Positions 55,277 to 64,000 of a stretch of 64,000 nucleotides of DNA are shown here, one piece after another. The stretch lies in assembly GCA_934121925.1 (NCBI GenBank), contig CAKOVK010000004.1, positions 1 through 64,000 of the forward strand. The letters run 5' to 3'. Below the pieces are notes generated by a model, which was not told the origin of the DNA, made no database searches, and saw nothing but the letters and a program-made list of their open reading frames with translations. This stretch comes from an uncultured Clostridia bacterium (lineage in GTDB: Bacteria > Bacillota > Clostridia > TANB77 > CAG-508). Position 1 is the first letter of the stretch, and each line of letters opens with the position of its first letter. Both the position numbers and the translations under genes were made by a program.

Positions 55277-55314
55277 AGCAAAAAGATGCTAGAATTTAGC
55301 ATCTTTTTTGCTTT
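55276..55314 (+). terminator. terminator after the LCP gene
   Basis: AAGCAAAAAGATGCT pairs with AGCATCTTTTTTGCTT around AGAATTT, with the T-run inside the 3' arm. Confidence 0.92.
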
Positions 55315-55450
55315 GAAAATGCATCTAAAAAACACAACAGATAATTTAAAAATAACATAAAAAAAACTTGATTAAATAATAACTTTGTCGTAAAATATTT
55401 ATTGTAATTAAAGTACATTTTTGATACTTTATTATATGGGGGAGATACAA

Positions 55451-57412
55451 TTGAATAAAATTAGAAAATACAGAAATGCAGTTCTATTTTTAATAGATAT
55501 ATTAATAATTTCATGTGCATCTATAGTGACATCTTTTTTAGTAAATAATACTATAGATTTTTTAAAAGAAAAAAATCTTGAATTAGTTAGAAATACAATT
55601 TTTATATCTATAATTGTATATCAAATATATTTTAATCTTTTTGAAACTTATAAAAAGATAACAAGATATGAAAATGGAAAAGATTATTTAATCTATGCAT
55701 TGGCAAGTGTCTTGTCAGCTTCATCTATAATATTATTAGGGTTTATGTTCAATATGCCTATTCTTGGATATAAACAAACTATACTTTCTATGATAATAAT
55801 TATCGTTTCAACAATTTCATATAGAGTAATAATAAGACTTATTTTGAATATAGACCATAAAAATCAAGAACAGACTCAAAACAAAAAAAATCTATTAATA
55901 ATCGGGGCGGGAGAAGCAGCAAGAGACATAATAAAAACAATAAAAGCAAAAATGAATCATACATACAATATTGTTGGTATAATAGATGACAATCCAAATA
56001 AAATCAATTATATAATTTCTGGAGTTAAAATTTTAGGAAATAGATATAACATACAAGAAATATGTAGAAAAAACAATGTAGATACAATATTTTTCTCGAT
56101 TGCAAATATAGGTAATCAAGACAAAAAGGAAATAATTACATTGTGCCAAGGAACTAATGCAAAAGTAAGAATTCTTCCAAGCACTACAGACATAATAAAA
56201 GGAAAAAGCATAATGCAAAACTTAAGAGATGTGGAGATAGATGATATTTTAGGAAGAGAACCAATTGTTTTAGATAACCAAAATATAGGTGAATTAATAG
56301 AAAATAAATGCATTCTAGTAACAGGTGGAGGAGGCTCAATAGGCTCTGAGCTTTGTAGACAAATTGTAAAATATAATCCTAAAACATTAGTAATATTAGA
56401 TATATACGAAAATAATTTATACAATATAGAAATGGAATTAAGATATAAGCATTATGATGAAAAAATAGATATAATTCCAATAGTTGGAAGTGTACGAGAT
56501 ACAAATAAACTAGAAAAGGTATTTAAAGATTACAATCCATATTTAGTGTTCCATGCAGCAGCACATAAACACGTACCTCTAATGCAAATAAACCCACTAG
56601 AAGCAATTAAAAACAATGTTATAGGAACATACAATGTTGCAAAATGTGCGGACAAGCACAATGTAAAAAGATTCATATTAATTTCTACAGACAAAGCGGT
56701 TAACCCTACAAATGTAATGGGCGCAAGTAAAAGAATGTGTGAAATGATAATACAAGCAATGAACAGTGTTAGCAAAACTAAATTTGCAGCAGTTCGTTTT
56801 GGAAATGTTTTAGGAAGTAATGGTTCTGTAGTTCCATTATTTAAAAAGCAAATAGCAGCAGGTGGACCAATTACAGTAACACATAAAGAAATTACCAGAT
56901 TTTTTATGACAATACCAGAAGCAGTAGAACTAGTATTACAAGCAATGAGCTATGCAGAAGGTGGAGAAATATTTGTTTTAGATATGGGAGAGCCGGTAAA
57001 GATTTATGACTTAGCAGTTTCACTTATAAAATTATCTGGACTAGAACCAAACGTAGATATACCAATAAAAATAACAGGGTTAAGACCAGGAGAAAAACTA
57101 TATGAAGAAGTACTAATGGCAGAAGAAGGATTAAAACAAACAGCCCATAACAAAATATTTATTGGAAAGCTAAATGATGTAAAATATGAATTTATAGAAG
57201 AAAAAATTGCAGAATTAAAAGAAATAGTATTAAATGAAGATATCGAAATGAATAAATTTATGGAGAAAATAAAAGAAATCGTACCTACATATAGAGAACC
57301 AGAAATAGTCAATAGATTAAAAGAAGAAGAAACAAAAACTGCTAAAATGAAAAATATTGTAAAACCGTTAGCAAATACTAAAGAATTGCCATTAGCAGAA
57401 AATGCAGATTAG
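55451..57412 (+). CDS. membrane nucleotide-sugar 4,6-dehydratase (CapD/WbpM type)
   Basis: 653 residues from TTG 55451, chosen because GGGGGAG at 55438-55444 is well spaced; an ATG at 55436 lies inside the ribosome site. Four N-terminal membrane helices (about 10-110), a first Rossmann domain (LLIIGAGEAARDII) and a C-terminal short-chain dehydratase with LVTGGGGSIGSELCRQI, FHAAAHKHVPLM and DKAVNPTNVMGASKR. It would convert UDP-GlcNAc to a 4-keto-6-deoxy sugar. It opens the polysaccharide operon; FHAAAHKH retains the family catalytic context. Confidence 0.92.
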   Translation: MNKIRKYRNAVLFLIDILIISCASIVTSFLVNNTIDFLKEKNLELVRNTIFISIIVYQIYFNLFETYKKITRYENGKDYLIYALASVLSASSIILLGFMFNMPILGYKQTILSMIIIIVSTISYRVIIRLILNIDHKNQEQTQNKKNLLIIGAGEAARDIIKTIKAKMNHTYNIVGIIDDNPNKINYIISGVKILGNRYNIQEICRKNNVDTIFFSIANIGNQDKKEIITLCQGTNAKVRILPSTTDIIKGKSIMQNLRDVEIDDILGREPIVLDNQNIGELIENKCILVTGGGGSIGSELCRQIVKYNPKTLVILDIYENNLYNIEMELRYKHYDEKIDIIPIVGSVRDTNKLEKVFKDYNPYLVFHAAAHKHVPLMQINPLEAIKNNVIGTYNVAKCADKHNVKRFILISTDKAVNPTNVMGASKRMCEMIIQAMNSVSKTKFAAVRFGNVLGSNGSVVPLFKKQIAAGGPITVTHKEITRFFMTIPEAVELVLQAMSYAEGGEIFVLDMGEPVKIYDLAVSLIKLSGLEPNVDIPIKITGLRPGEKLYEEVLMAEEGLKQTAHNKIFIGKLNDVKYEFIEEKIAELKEIVLNEDIEMNKFMEKIKEIVPTYREPEIVNRLKEEETKTAKMKNIVKPLANTKELPLAENAD

Positions 57413-57424
57413 AAGGAAAAACAA

Positions 57425-57857
57425 ATGAAAACAAAAATAATTTTAATAATACTAATAATTTTATGGATGGTAACAGTATTTTTATTTTCCAATCAAAAAG
57501 GTGAAATATCAGGAAATACAAGTGGAAAATTTATAAAAGTACTTGCTAAAATATTTGCAAAAAATCCATCAGAAAAACAAATTGAAAGAATGCAATTACC
57601 AATACGAAAACTAGCACACTTTACAATTTATGCAATAGGTGGAGTATTGGCAATTTTGCTACTAAATCAATTTGAAATATCTTTTTTGAAAAAAATAATA
57701 TATAGTCAACTAATTATTACAACATATGCAATAACAGATGAATTTCATCAATACTTTATACCACGGAAGAACAGCAGCTATAACAGATGTATTAATAGAT
57801 TCATTAGGAGGATTTACAGCAATAATATTAATTAGTTTGATGTTTATGAGTAAATAG
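57425..57857 (+). CDS. VanZ-like membrane protein, needs +1 frameshift at CGG
   Basis: The zero frame from ATG 57425 gives KLAHFTIYAIGGVLAILLL and ITDEFHQYFIP, then turns into basic nonsense and stops at 57835. Skipping the C at 57764 restores P-G-R-T-A-A-I-T-D-V-L-I-D-S-LGG, the conserved FVPGR...DV...LG end of VanZ domains, and a final membrane helix, ending in TAG at 57855-57857 (143 residues). Four membrane helices. VanZ-like proteins are envelope proteins of unclear biochemical role. It lies 12 bases after the dehydratase gene. Confidence 0.85.
57764..57767 (+). other. CGGA +1 frameshift site 4 (VanZ-like)
   Basis: Codon 114 is CGG, followed by A, in the context CCA-CGG-AAG. Skipping C yields CCA-GGA-AGA-ACA (P-G-R-T), matching the conserved VanZ PGR motif. 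Of the four sites this gives the clearest family-level support that the skipped base is C and that the GGA is read as Gly. Confidence 0.88.
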
Positions 57858-57883
57858 AAAACAATAAAAGAAAGAAGAAGAAA

Positions 57884-58498
57884 ATGAAAAAAACATATAT
57901 AATTATAAAAAATATAATTGATTTTATTTTATCACTAATTGCATTAATAATTTTACTTCCATTTTTTTGCATATTTGCAATAATAATAAAATTAGAATCA
58001 AGAGGACCAATATTTTTTAAGCAAAAAAGAATAGGAAAAAATAAAAAAGAATTCTATATATACAAATTTAGAACAATGAGAACAGATACACCAAAAGACA
58101 TGCCAACTCATCTATTAAAAGATGCAGAATCATATATAACTAAAAGCGGAAAAATTTTTAGAAAAACAAGTATAGATGAATTACCACAAATATTAAATAT
58201 ACTAAAAGGACAAATGAGCATAATTGGCCCAAGACCAGCATTATGGAATCAGTATGACTTAATAAAGGAAAGAGATAAATATAATGCAAATTCAATAAGA
58301 CCAGGATTAACAGGATGGGCTCAAGTAAATGGAAGAGATGAATTAGAAATACCAATCAAAGCAAAATTTGATGGAGAATATGTAGAAAAAATGTCACTTT
58401 TATTTGATACAAAAATATTTTTGAAAACAATAATAAAAGTATTTAAGCATGATGGAGTTGTAGAGGGAAAAGTAGAAAAAGAAAAGGTGAATATTTAA
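57884..58498 (+). CDS. polyprenyl-phosphate sugar-1-phosphate transferase
   Basis: 204 residues with one N-terminal membrane helix (about 10-35). KLESRGPIFFKQKRIGKNKKEFYIYKFRTM, TSIDELPQILNILKGQMSIIGPRPAL and RPGLTGWAQVNGRDELEI are the bacterial sugar-transferase (WcaJ/PglC core) signature. It links a sugar 1-phosphate to undecaprenyl phosphate, the first membrane step of polymer assembly. It overlaps the next gene by one base. Confidence 0.94.
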   Translation: MKKTYIIIKNIIDFILSLIALIILLPFFCIFAIIIKLESRGPIFFKQKRIGKNKKEFYIYKFRTMRTDTPKDMPTHLLKDAESYITKSGKIFRKTSIDELPQILNILKGQMSIIGPRPALWNQYDLIKERDKYNANSIRPGLTGWAQVNGRDELEIPIKAKFDGEYVEKMSLLFDTKIFLKTIIKVFKHDGVVEGKVEKEKVNI

Positions 58499-59676
58499 TG
58501 AAAATATTAACAATTTGCCAATACTATTATCCAGAACCATTTAGAATTAATGAAATATGTGAGGAAATGGTAAGAAGGGGTAATGAAGTAACGGTTCTTA
58601 CAGGTTTGCCAAACTATCCTGATGGAAAAATTTATAATGGGTACAAATTTTTAAAGAAAAGAAAAGAAAAAATAAATGGAGTTAATGTTATTAGAAACTT
58701 TGAAATTGCAAGAAGAAAAGGTGTGATTTTTAGAGCATTGAATTATCTAAGTTTTGCAATTTCTGCTTCAATAAGAGCTTTTTTCCTTAAAGATGAATTT
58801 GATGTAATATATGTATATCAGTTGTCTCCAATTTCTATGGCTAAACCAGCAATTACTTATAAGAGAAAGAATAAGACTAAAATAGTATTATATTGTTTAG
58901 ACTTATGGCCGGATAGTATTAAAACTTTCGGAATAAAAGAAAATAGTAAGATATATACATTAATTGATAAATATAGCAAAAAAATTTACAGTTCTGTAGA
59001 TAGAATATTGATTTCATCAAGTATGTTTAATGAAAATTTTAAAAATCTAGAACCTAAATATGTTCCACAATATTCTGAGCAATTGCTATCTAAAAAACAG
59101 AATGAAAAATCAGACAAAATGAATTTTATATTTGCAGGGAATATAGGAAAAGCTCAAAGTATAGAAACAATTATTAAAGCTGCCAATGAACTAAAAGATA
59201 AAAACAATATTTTGTTTCATATTATTGGAGATGGAAGCGAATTAAGTAACATACAACTAATGTCTAAGAATTATAATCTAAATAACGTTATTTTTCATGG
59301 AAGGGTAAGCCTAAATGAAATGCAACACTACTATAATCTAGCAGATGCGATGCTGGTGACCCTTGGAAAAGATGATTTCTTGGCAAAAACTTTACCAGGC
59401 AAAGTCCAATCATGTATGGCGACCGGAAATGCAATTATAGGAGCAGCGAATGGAGAGATAATGAATGTTATAAGCAAAGCAAATTGCGGCTATTGTGTGG
59501 ATGCAGAAGATTATAAGGCTCTGGCGACAAAAATAGAAGAGTTTTCTGAATTGAGCGAAGATGAAAAAAGTAAATTACAAGAAAACGCTTACAACTATTA
59601 CAGTTTAAATTTTAGTAGAGATAAATTCATTGAAAAAACAATGAATGCATTGAAGGAGGAATGTATAAATGTTTAA
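58498..59676 (+). CDS. glycosyltransferase GT4, WbuB-like
   Basis: 392 residues, GT-B fold. The start ICQYYYPEPFRINEICEEMV with LTGLPNYPDGKIYNGYK is the WbuB (L-FucNAc transferase) type; the C-terminal half has IFAGNIGKAQSIETIIKAA and KTLPGKVQSCMATGNAIIGAANGEI. With the CapE-CapF-CapG enzymes downstream, a role in adding N-acetylfucosamine to the lipid-linked sugar is likely. It starts within the stop of the sugar-transferase gene (TAATG). Confidence 0.88.
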   Translation: MKILTICQYYYPEPFRINEICEEMVRRGNEVTVLTGLPNYPDGKIYNGYKFLKKRKEKINGVNVIRNFEIARRKGVIFRALNYLSFAISASIRAFFLKDEFDVIYVYQLSPISMAKPAITYKRKNKTKIVLYCLDLWPDSIKTFGIKENSKIYTLIDKYSKKIYSSVDRILISSSMFNENFKNLEPKYVPQYSEQLLSKKQNEKSDKMNFIFAGNIGKAQSIETIIKAANELKDKNNILFHIIGDGSELSNIQLMSKNYNLNNVIFHGRVSLNEMQHYYNLADAMLVTLGKDDFLAKTLPGKVQSCMATGNAIIGAANGEIMNVISKANCGYCVDAEDYKALATKIEEFSELSEDEKSKLQENAYNYYSLNFSRDKFIEKTMNALKEECINV

Positions 59677-60691
59677 AGGAAAAACTTTATTAATTACAGG
59701 AGGGACAGGGTCATTTGGACATGCTGTAACAAACAGATTCTTAAATTCAGATATAAAAGAAATAAGAATCTTTTCACGTGATGAAAAAAAACAAGATGAT
59801 ATGAGAAAAGAGTATAATAATGATAAATTAAAATTTTATATAGGCGATGTAAGAGATTTACAAAGTGTAAAAAATGCTATGCATGGAGTAGATTATATTT
59901 TCCATGCAGCAGCATTAAAACAAGTGCCAAGTTGCGAATTCTTTCCATTAGAAGCTGTTAAGACAAATGTATTGGGAACGAATAATGTACTAACAGCTGC
60001 AATTGAAGAAGGAGTAAAAAAAGTAATATGTTTATCTACAGATAAAGCTGCATATCCAGTAAATGCAATGGGAACTTCAAAAGCAATGATGGAAAAAGTG
60101 GCTGTTGCAAAATCAAGAACAGTAAAACCGGAAAATACAACAATATGTGCAACAAGATATGGAAATGTAATGTGTTCAAGAGGATCTGTTATTCCATTGT
60201 TTATAGAACAAATAAAAGCAGGAAAGCCGATAACAATTACAGAACCAAAAATGACAAGGTTCATAATGAGCCTGGAAGAAGCGGTTGAACTTGTAGTATT
60301 TGCGTTTAAAAATGCAGATGCAGGAGACATAATGGTACAGAAAGCACCAGCATGTACAATTGAAGTTTTAGCACAAGCAGTAAAAGAACTATTTGGAGTT
60401 CCGAATCATGAAACAAGAGTTATAGGAATAAGACATGGAGAAAAAATGTATGAAACACTTTTAACAAATGAAGAATGTGCTCATGCAATCGATATGGGGA
60501 ACTTCTATAGAGTACCTTGTGATAAAAGAGACTTAAATTATGATAAATACTTTATAGAAGGAAATGAGGAAAGAACAAAACTTTCTGAATTTAATTCAAA
60601 TAATACTGAACTTTTAGATGTTGAAGCTGTTAAACAGAAATTATTAAAATTGGATTATATTCAAGAAGAGCTAAACAGCTGGGAAAAATAA
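59669..60691 (+). CDS. capE: UDP-GlcNAc 4,6-dehydratase/5-epimerase (CapE/FnlA)
   Basis: 340 residues. LLITGGTGSFGHAVTNRFL nucleotide-binding loop, FHAAALKQVPSCEFFP, and DKAAYPVNAMGTSKAMMEK with the catalytic Met/Lys in place of Tyr, as in inverting dehydratases. It makes the L-talo/arabino 4-keto intermediate from UDP-GlcNAc on the way to UDP-L-FucNAc. It overlaps the preceding glycosyltransferase gene by 8 bases. Confidence 0.9.
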   Translation: MFKGKTLLITGGTGSFGHAVTNRFLNSDIKEIRIFSRDEKKQDDMRKEYNNDKLKFYIGDVRDLQSVKNAMHGVDYIFHAAALKQVPSCEFFPLEAVKTNVLGTNNVLTAAIEEGVKKVICLSTDKAAYPVNAMGTSKAMMEKVAVAKSRTVKPENTTICATRYGNVMCSRGSVIPLFIEQIKAGKPITITEPKMTRFIMSLEEAVELVVFAFKNADAGDIMVQKAPACTIEVLAQAVKELFGVPNHETRVIGIRHGEKMYETLLTNEECAHAIDMGNFYRVPCDKRDLNYDKYFIEGNEERTKLSEFNSNNTELLDVEAVKQKLLKLDYIQEELNSWEK

Positions 60692-60710
60692 AAAACAAGG
60701 AATGAAAAGA

Positions 60711-61820
60711 ATGAAGATATTAGTTACAGGAGCAAAAGGATTTATTGGTAAGAATTTAATCAGTGAGTTAAATAACAGAGGATATAATGAAATATATGAA
60801 TGCGATATAGATACAACACAAGAAGAACTTGAAGAGTACACAAAAAAATGTGAATTTATATTCCATTTAGCTGGAGTAAACAGACCAGAAAAAGAAGAAG
60901 AGTTTATGAATGGAAACTATGGATTTACATCCATATTGCTTAATTTATTAAAGTCTAACAATAATAAATCGCCAATACTAATAACATCTTCTATACAAGC
61001 AAAATTAGATAATCCGTATGGAAAAAGTAAAAAAGCAGGAGAAGACTTAATGTTTAACTATGGAATAGAAAATGGAGTTAAAACATTAGTTTATAGACTA
61101 CCAAATGTATTTGGTAAATGGTGTAGACCAAACTATAATAGTGCTGTTGCAACATTTTGCAATAACATAGCAAATAATTTACCAATACAAATTAATGACC
61201 CTAATGTAACGATGAACTTAGTATACATAGATGATGTAGTAAATGAATTTATAAATGCATTAGAAGGTAACGAAAATAACCAAGACCAATTTTGTTATAT
61301 TCCAACAGTTCATACGATAAAACTAGGTAGAATTGTTGAAATCTTAAATTCATTTAAGGAATCAAGAGAAAACTTACAAATTCCTAATATGAAAGATGAA
61401 TTTATAAAAAAATTATATAGTACATATTTAACATATTTACCAGAAAATGAATTTGCATATAAAGTAAAAATGAATATAGACAATAGAGGATCATTTACAG
61501 AGCTCTTTAAAACTGAAGAAAGAGGACAAGTATCTGTAAATATTTCTAAACCAGGAATTGTAAAAGGAAATCACTGGCATCATACTAAAAATGAAAAATT
61601 TGTTGTAATATCTGGACAAGGTGTGATAAGATTTAGAAAAATAAATACAGATAAAGTTATAGAATATAAAGTAAATGGAAATGAGCTTACAGTTGTAGAT
61701 ATTCCATGTGGATATACTCATAATATAGAAAACACAGGTGAAACAGACTTAGTAACAATAATGTGGGCTAATGAGGTGTTTAATCCAGAAAAGCCAGATA
61801 CATATTTTATGGAGGTATAA
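60711..61820 (+). CDS. capF: bifunctional reductase with cupin tail (CapF/FnlB)
   Basis: 369 residues from ATG 60711 (AAGGA spaced 9; ATG 60702 touches that site). The N-terminal extended SDR has LVTGAKGFIGKNL; YGKSKKAGEDL is the catalytic Tyr/Lys. The C-terminal cupin (about 255-369) has NHWHHTKNEKFVVISGQG. This pairing of SDR and zinc cupin is diagnostic of CapF, which epimerises and reduces the CapE product. Confidence 0.92.
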   Translation: MKILVTGAKGFIGKNLISELNNRGYNEIYECDIDTTQEELEEYTKKCEFIFHLAGVNRPEKEEEFMNGNYGFTSILLNLLKSNNNKSPILITSSIQAKLDNPYGKSKKAGEDLMFNYGIENGVKTLVYRLPNVFGKWCRPNYNSAVATFCNNIANNLPIQINDPNVTMNLVYIDDVVNEFINALEGNENNQDQFCYIPTVHTIKLGRIVEILNSFKESRENLQIPNMKDEFIKKLYSTYLTYLPENEFAYKVKMNIDNRGSFTELFKTEERGQVSVNISKPGIVKGNHWHHTKNEKFVVISGQGVIRFRKINTDKVIEYKVNGNELTVVDIPCGYTHNIENTGETDLVTIMWANEVFNPEKPDTYFMEV

Positions 61821-61821
61821 A

Positions 61822-62946
61822 ATGGAAAAATTAAAGTTAATGACAATAGTTGGAACAAGGCCAGAGATAATAAGATTGTCAGCAGTAATTAAATGTGCTG
61901 ATAAATATTTCAATCACATATTGGTACATACAGGACAGAATTGGGATTATACATTGAATCAAATATTTTTTGAAAATTTAAACTTAAGAGAACCAGATTA
62001 TTATTTAGACTCTGTGGGCGAAAACTTAGGATCAACAATGGGAAATATAATTTCAAAATCTTATGACTTAATGTTAAAAGAAAAACCAGATGCTATTTTA
62101 GTCCTTGGAGATACAAACTCTGCGTTATCAGCAATATCAGCTAAAAGACTAAAAATACCAATTTTCCACATGGAGGCAGGAAATAGATGCTGGGATTGGA
62201 ATGTACCAGAAATGATTAATAGAAAAATTGTAGACCATATATCAGATATTAACTTACCATATACAGAACATTCAAGAAGATATTTATTATCAGAAGGAAT
62301 TGATGGTAAAACGATATTTGTAACAGGGTCACCAATGAGAGAAGTTTTAAGAGATCATATGGACGATATTGAAAAAAGTGATGTCTTAGAAAGATTAAAT
62401 CTAAAAAAAGATAATTATATATTAGTTTCGGCACACAGAGAAGAAAATATTGATAATGAAGAGCATTTTATGCAATTAATGACTTCAATAAATAACATTG
62501 CAGAAAAGTATCAAATGCCTGTAATATATTCTACACATCCAAGAAGTATGAAGTTTATTGAAAAGAGAAATTTCAAGTTTCATCCATTAGTTCAAAATTT
62601 AAAGCCATTTGGGTTTAATGATTATAATAAATTACAAATGAATAGCCATTGCGTTATGTCTGATAGTGGAACATTATCAGAAGAGAGTGCAATGTTAGGA
62701 TTTGCAGGAGTTCTAATTAGAACATCAACAGAAAGACCAGAAGTTTTAGACAAAGGGACTGTTGTAGTTGGAGGAATAGAAAGTAAAGATGTTGAACAGG
62801 CTGTGGAACTTGCAATTGAAATGAAGAAAAACAATGAAGAAGTAGTAATGGCAGAGGATTATGCAGACACAAATGTATCTGTTAAGGTTGTAAAGTTGAT
62901 ACAAAGTTATACAGAAATAGTAAATAAAACGGTTTGGGGAAAATAA
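61822..62946 (+). CDS. capG: UDP-sugar 2-epimerase (CapG/FnlC, WecB family)
   Basis: 374 residues from ATG 61822, directly after GGAGGTATAAA; the longer frame from 61771 overlaps capF. TIVGTRPEIIRLS, HTGQNWDYTLNQIFFENL, FHMEAGNRCWDWNVPEMINRKIVD, and SDSGTLSEESAMLG are the WecB/CapG signature. It completes UDP-N-acetyl-L-fucosamine. Together capE-capF-capG form the full conversion from UDP-GlcNAc. Confidence 0.92.
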   Translation: MEKLKLMTIVGTRPEIIRLSAVIKCADKYFNHILVHTGQNWDYTLNQIFFENLNLREPDYYLDSVGENLGSTMGNIISKSYDLMLKEKPDAILVLGDTNSALSAISAKRLKIPIFHMEAGNRCWDWNVPEMINRKIVDHISDINLPYTEHSRRYLLSEGIDGKTIFVTGSPMREVLRDHMDDIEKSDVLERLNLKKDNYILVSAHREENIDNEEHFMQLMTSINNIAEKYQMPVIYSTHPRSMKFIEKRNFKFHPLVQNLKPFGFNDYNKLQMNSHCVMSDSGTLSEESAMLGFAGVLIRTSTERPEVLDKGTVVVGGIESKDVEQAVELAIEMKKNNEEVVMAEDYADTNVSVKVVKLIQSYTEIVNKTVWGK

Positions 62947-62963
62947 AAATAAGGAGTAAAAAA

Positions 62964-64000
62964 TTGAAGGTTTTAATTCTTTTAGCAGACAATGTTTATT
63001 TAACACCATATTTAAAGTTTTATACTTCATTATTAGATGAATGTAACATAAAATATGATATTATTTTTTGGGATAAAAATGATAATGAGAAAACAACTAA
63101 AGATAATTATTTTAGATTTCATTATAAAGCGAACAATAAATTTAAGAAGATATTTGGATATATTAAATATAAAAAATATATAAAAAAAATAGAAAAAAAA
63201 GAAAAATACGATATAGTAATAACATTACATACAATTGTTGCATTTTTGATATATAAAACGCTATTAAAAAAATATAAAAAAAAGTATATATATGATGTTA
63301 GAGATTATAGCTATGAAAATATACTTATATATAAGTATATACAGAAAAAAATAGTTAAAAATTCTATGATTAACATAATCTCGTCAAATGGATACAAAAC
63401 TTTTTTACCTAAAGGGTATGATTACTATGTAACACACAACATACCGGTAGGTGACTATTCTAACTATAAACAAATGCAAAATTCAAATAAAGATACTATT
63501 GAGATAAGTTATATAGGACTTATAAGATTCATGGAACAAAATAAGAAGATAATTTCTTTTTTTAAGAATGATAAAAGATTTCATATAAACTTTATAGGAA
63601 CAAATGCAACTGAGCTTAAAAAATTTTGTGACGATAATAGTATAAAGAATGTTACTTTGATTGATACATTTGAGCCGGAGTTAACAATGGATTTCTATAA
63701 AACAACGGACATTATAATGAATCTCTATGGAAATAAATCAAGATTACTAGATTATGCAATTTCCAATAAACTATACTATTCTGCAATATTATACAAACCA
63801 ATTTTAGTTTGCAAAGATACATACATGGAAAAAGCAACTCAAAAGTATAAAATAGGTTTTACTCTAAATTTAAATTCAGAGACAGAAAAAGACGAATTAT
63901 ATAAATACATAAAAGAATTAAATAGAGAAGAATATATAAAAAATTGTGATAAATTTATGGAACATGTATATAAAGAACAACAAATTCTAAATAAAAAATT
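62964..64000 (+). CDS. glycosyltransferase-like protein, cut by the window end
   Basis: Starts at TTG 62964 after AAGGAGTAAAAA and stays open to the end of the window (345 codons visible). KVLILLADNVYLTPYLKFYTSLL at the start, YDVRDYSYEN, ISSNGYKTFLPKG, an IGLIRFMEQNKKIISFF Rossmann start and a terminal TTDIIMNLYGNKSRLLDYAISNKLYYSAI region fit a GT4/GT-B-like capsule glycosyltransferase. It has no in-frame CGG in the visible part. Specific sugar unknown. Confidence 0.75.
   Translation, partial: MKVLILLADNVYLTPYLKFYTSLLDECNIKYDIIFWDKNDNEKTTKDNYFRFHYKANNKFKKIFGYIKYKKYIKKIEKKEKYDIVITLHTIVAFLIYKTLLKKYKKKYIYDVRDYSYENILIYKYIQKKIVKNSMINIISSNGYKTFLPKGYDYYVTHNIPVGDYSNYKQMQNSNKDTIEISYIGLIRFMEQNKKIISFFKNDKRFHINFIGTNATELKKFCDDNSIKNVTLIDTFEPELTMDFYKTTDIIMNLYGNKSRLLDYAISNKLYYSAILYKPILVCKDTYMEKATQKYKIGFTLNLNSETEKDELYKYIKELNREEYIKNCDKFMEHVYKEQQILNKK

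Noticed and set aside
1997..57767. The four frame breaks as random sequencing errors or ordinary pseudogenes
   Set aside because: Random errors should not all fall on in-frame CGG followed by A, all in the +1 direction, in a coding set otherwise free of in-frame CGG. Only raw reads can exclude this fully.
1997..57767. CGG reassigned to another amino acid (Trp or Gln, as in some bacteria)
   Set aside because: Reading CGG as any amino acid keeps the zero frame, which hits a stop within 3 to 22 codons at each site and loses the family sequence.

Overview
The window is one stretch of a very AT-rich, low-GC Gram-positive chromosome. Codon usage is dominated by AGA, AAA, ATA and GAA, ribosome-binding sites are strong AGGAGG-type, and gene content is that of an anaerobic fermenter (AdhE, galactokinase, glucan phosphorylase, pyruvate kinase), with tmRNA, a T-box and a yybP-ykoY riboswitch. 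This fits an uncultured gut Clostridia-type Firmicute; I cannot name a species.

Layout: (1) 0.2-4.4 kb: tmRNA, a GC-richer orphan gene, two tandem ATP-grasp genes and an alpha/beta hydrolase. (2) 4.4-8.5 kb: manganese riboswitch, nucleotidase and cation P-type ATPase, then tRNA-Leu. (3) 8.5-11.6 kb: Nudix hydrolase, orphan response regulator, GNAT acetyltransferases (one broken by TGA). (4) 11.6-19.1 kb: four amino-acid-sensing units in a row. A His-type leader peptide precedes a polar amino-acid ABC transporter, a Cys-Cys-Cys leader precedes cysteine synthase, a Trp-Trp..Trp leader precedes a lone trpB, and a proline T-box precedes proS. (5) 19.2-28 kb: histidine kinase, DUF378, rlmD, an unusual 956-residue adenosine-deaminase/SLOG-like fusion, murI, a phosphodiesterase and a second GC-richer orphan. 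(6) 28-36 kb: an accessory cluster with three MFS permeases, a hydroxyacid dehydrogenase, a nucleotidase/nucleoside-hydrolase fusion, a histidine phosphatase, a GNAT and a HAD protein. (7) 36-54 kb: YihY, a third GC-richer orphan, adhE, kinases, DNA repair and nucleotide sanitation, central carbon genes. (8) 54-64 kb: LCP protein and a capsule/polysaccharide locus that makes UDP-N-acetyl-L-fucosamine (CapE-CapF-CapG type) with several glycosyltransferases.

The most striking observation: three otherwise well-preserved genes (ATP-grasp 1373-2393, ADA/SLOG fusion 22551-25423, VanZ-like 57425-57857) are interrupted by four frame changes. All four lie exactly at an in-frame CGG codon followed by A (C-GGA), all are +1, and all restore the family sequence if the C is skipped and GGA is read. 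Scanning the other native genes by eye, I found no in-frame CGG codon anywhere; every other CGG in them straddles codons. The only other in-frame CGG codons are in two GC-richer, foreign-looking orphan genes. The simplest reading is that CGG is unassigned here (CGT, CGC and CGA remain in use) and that CGGA works as a +1 frameshift or quadruplet-decoding site.
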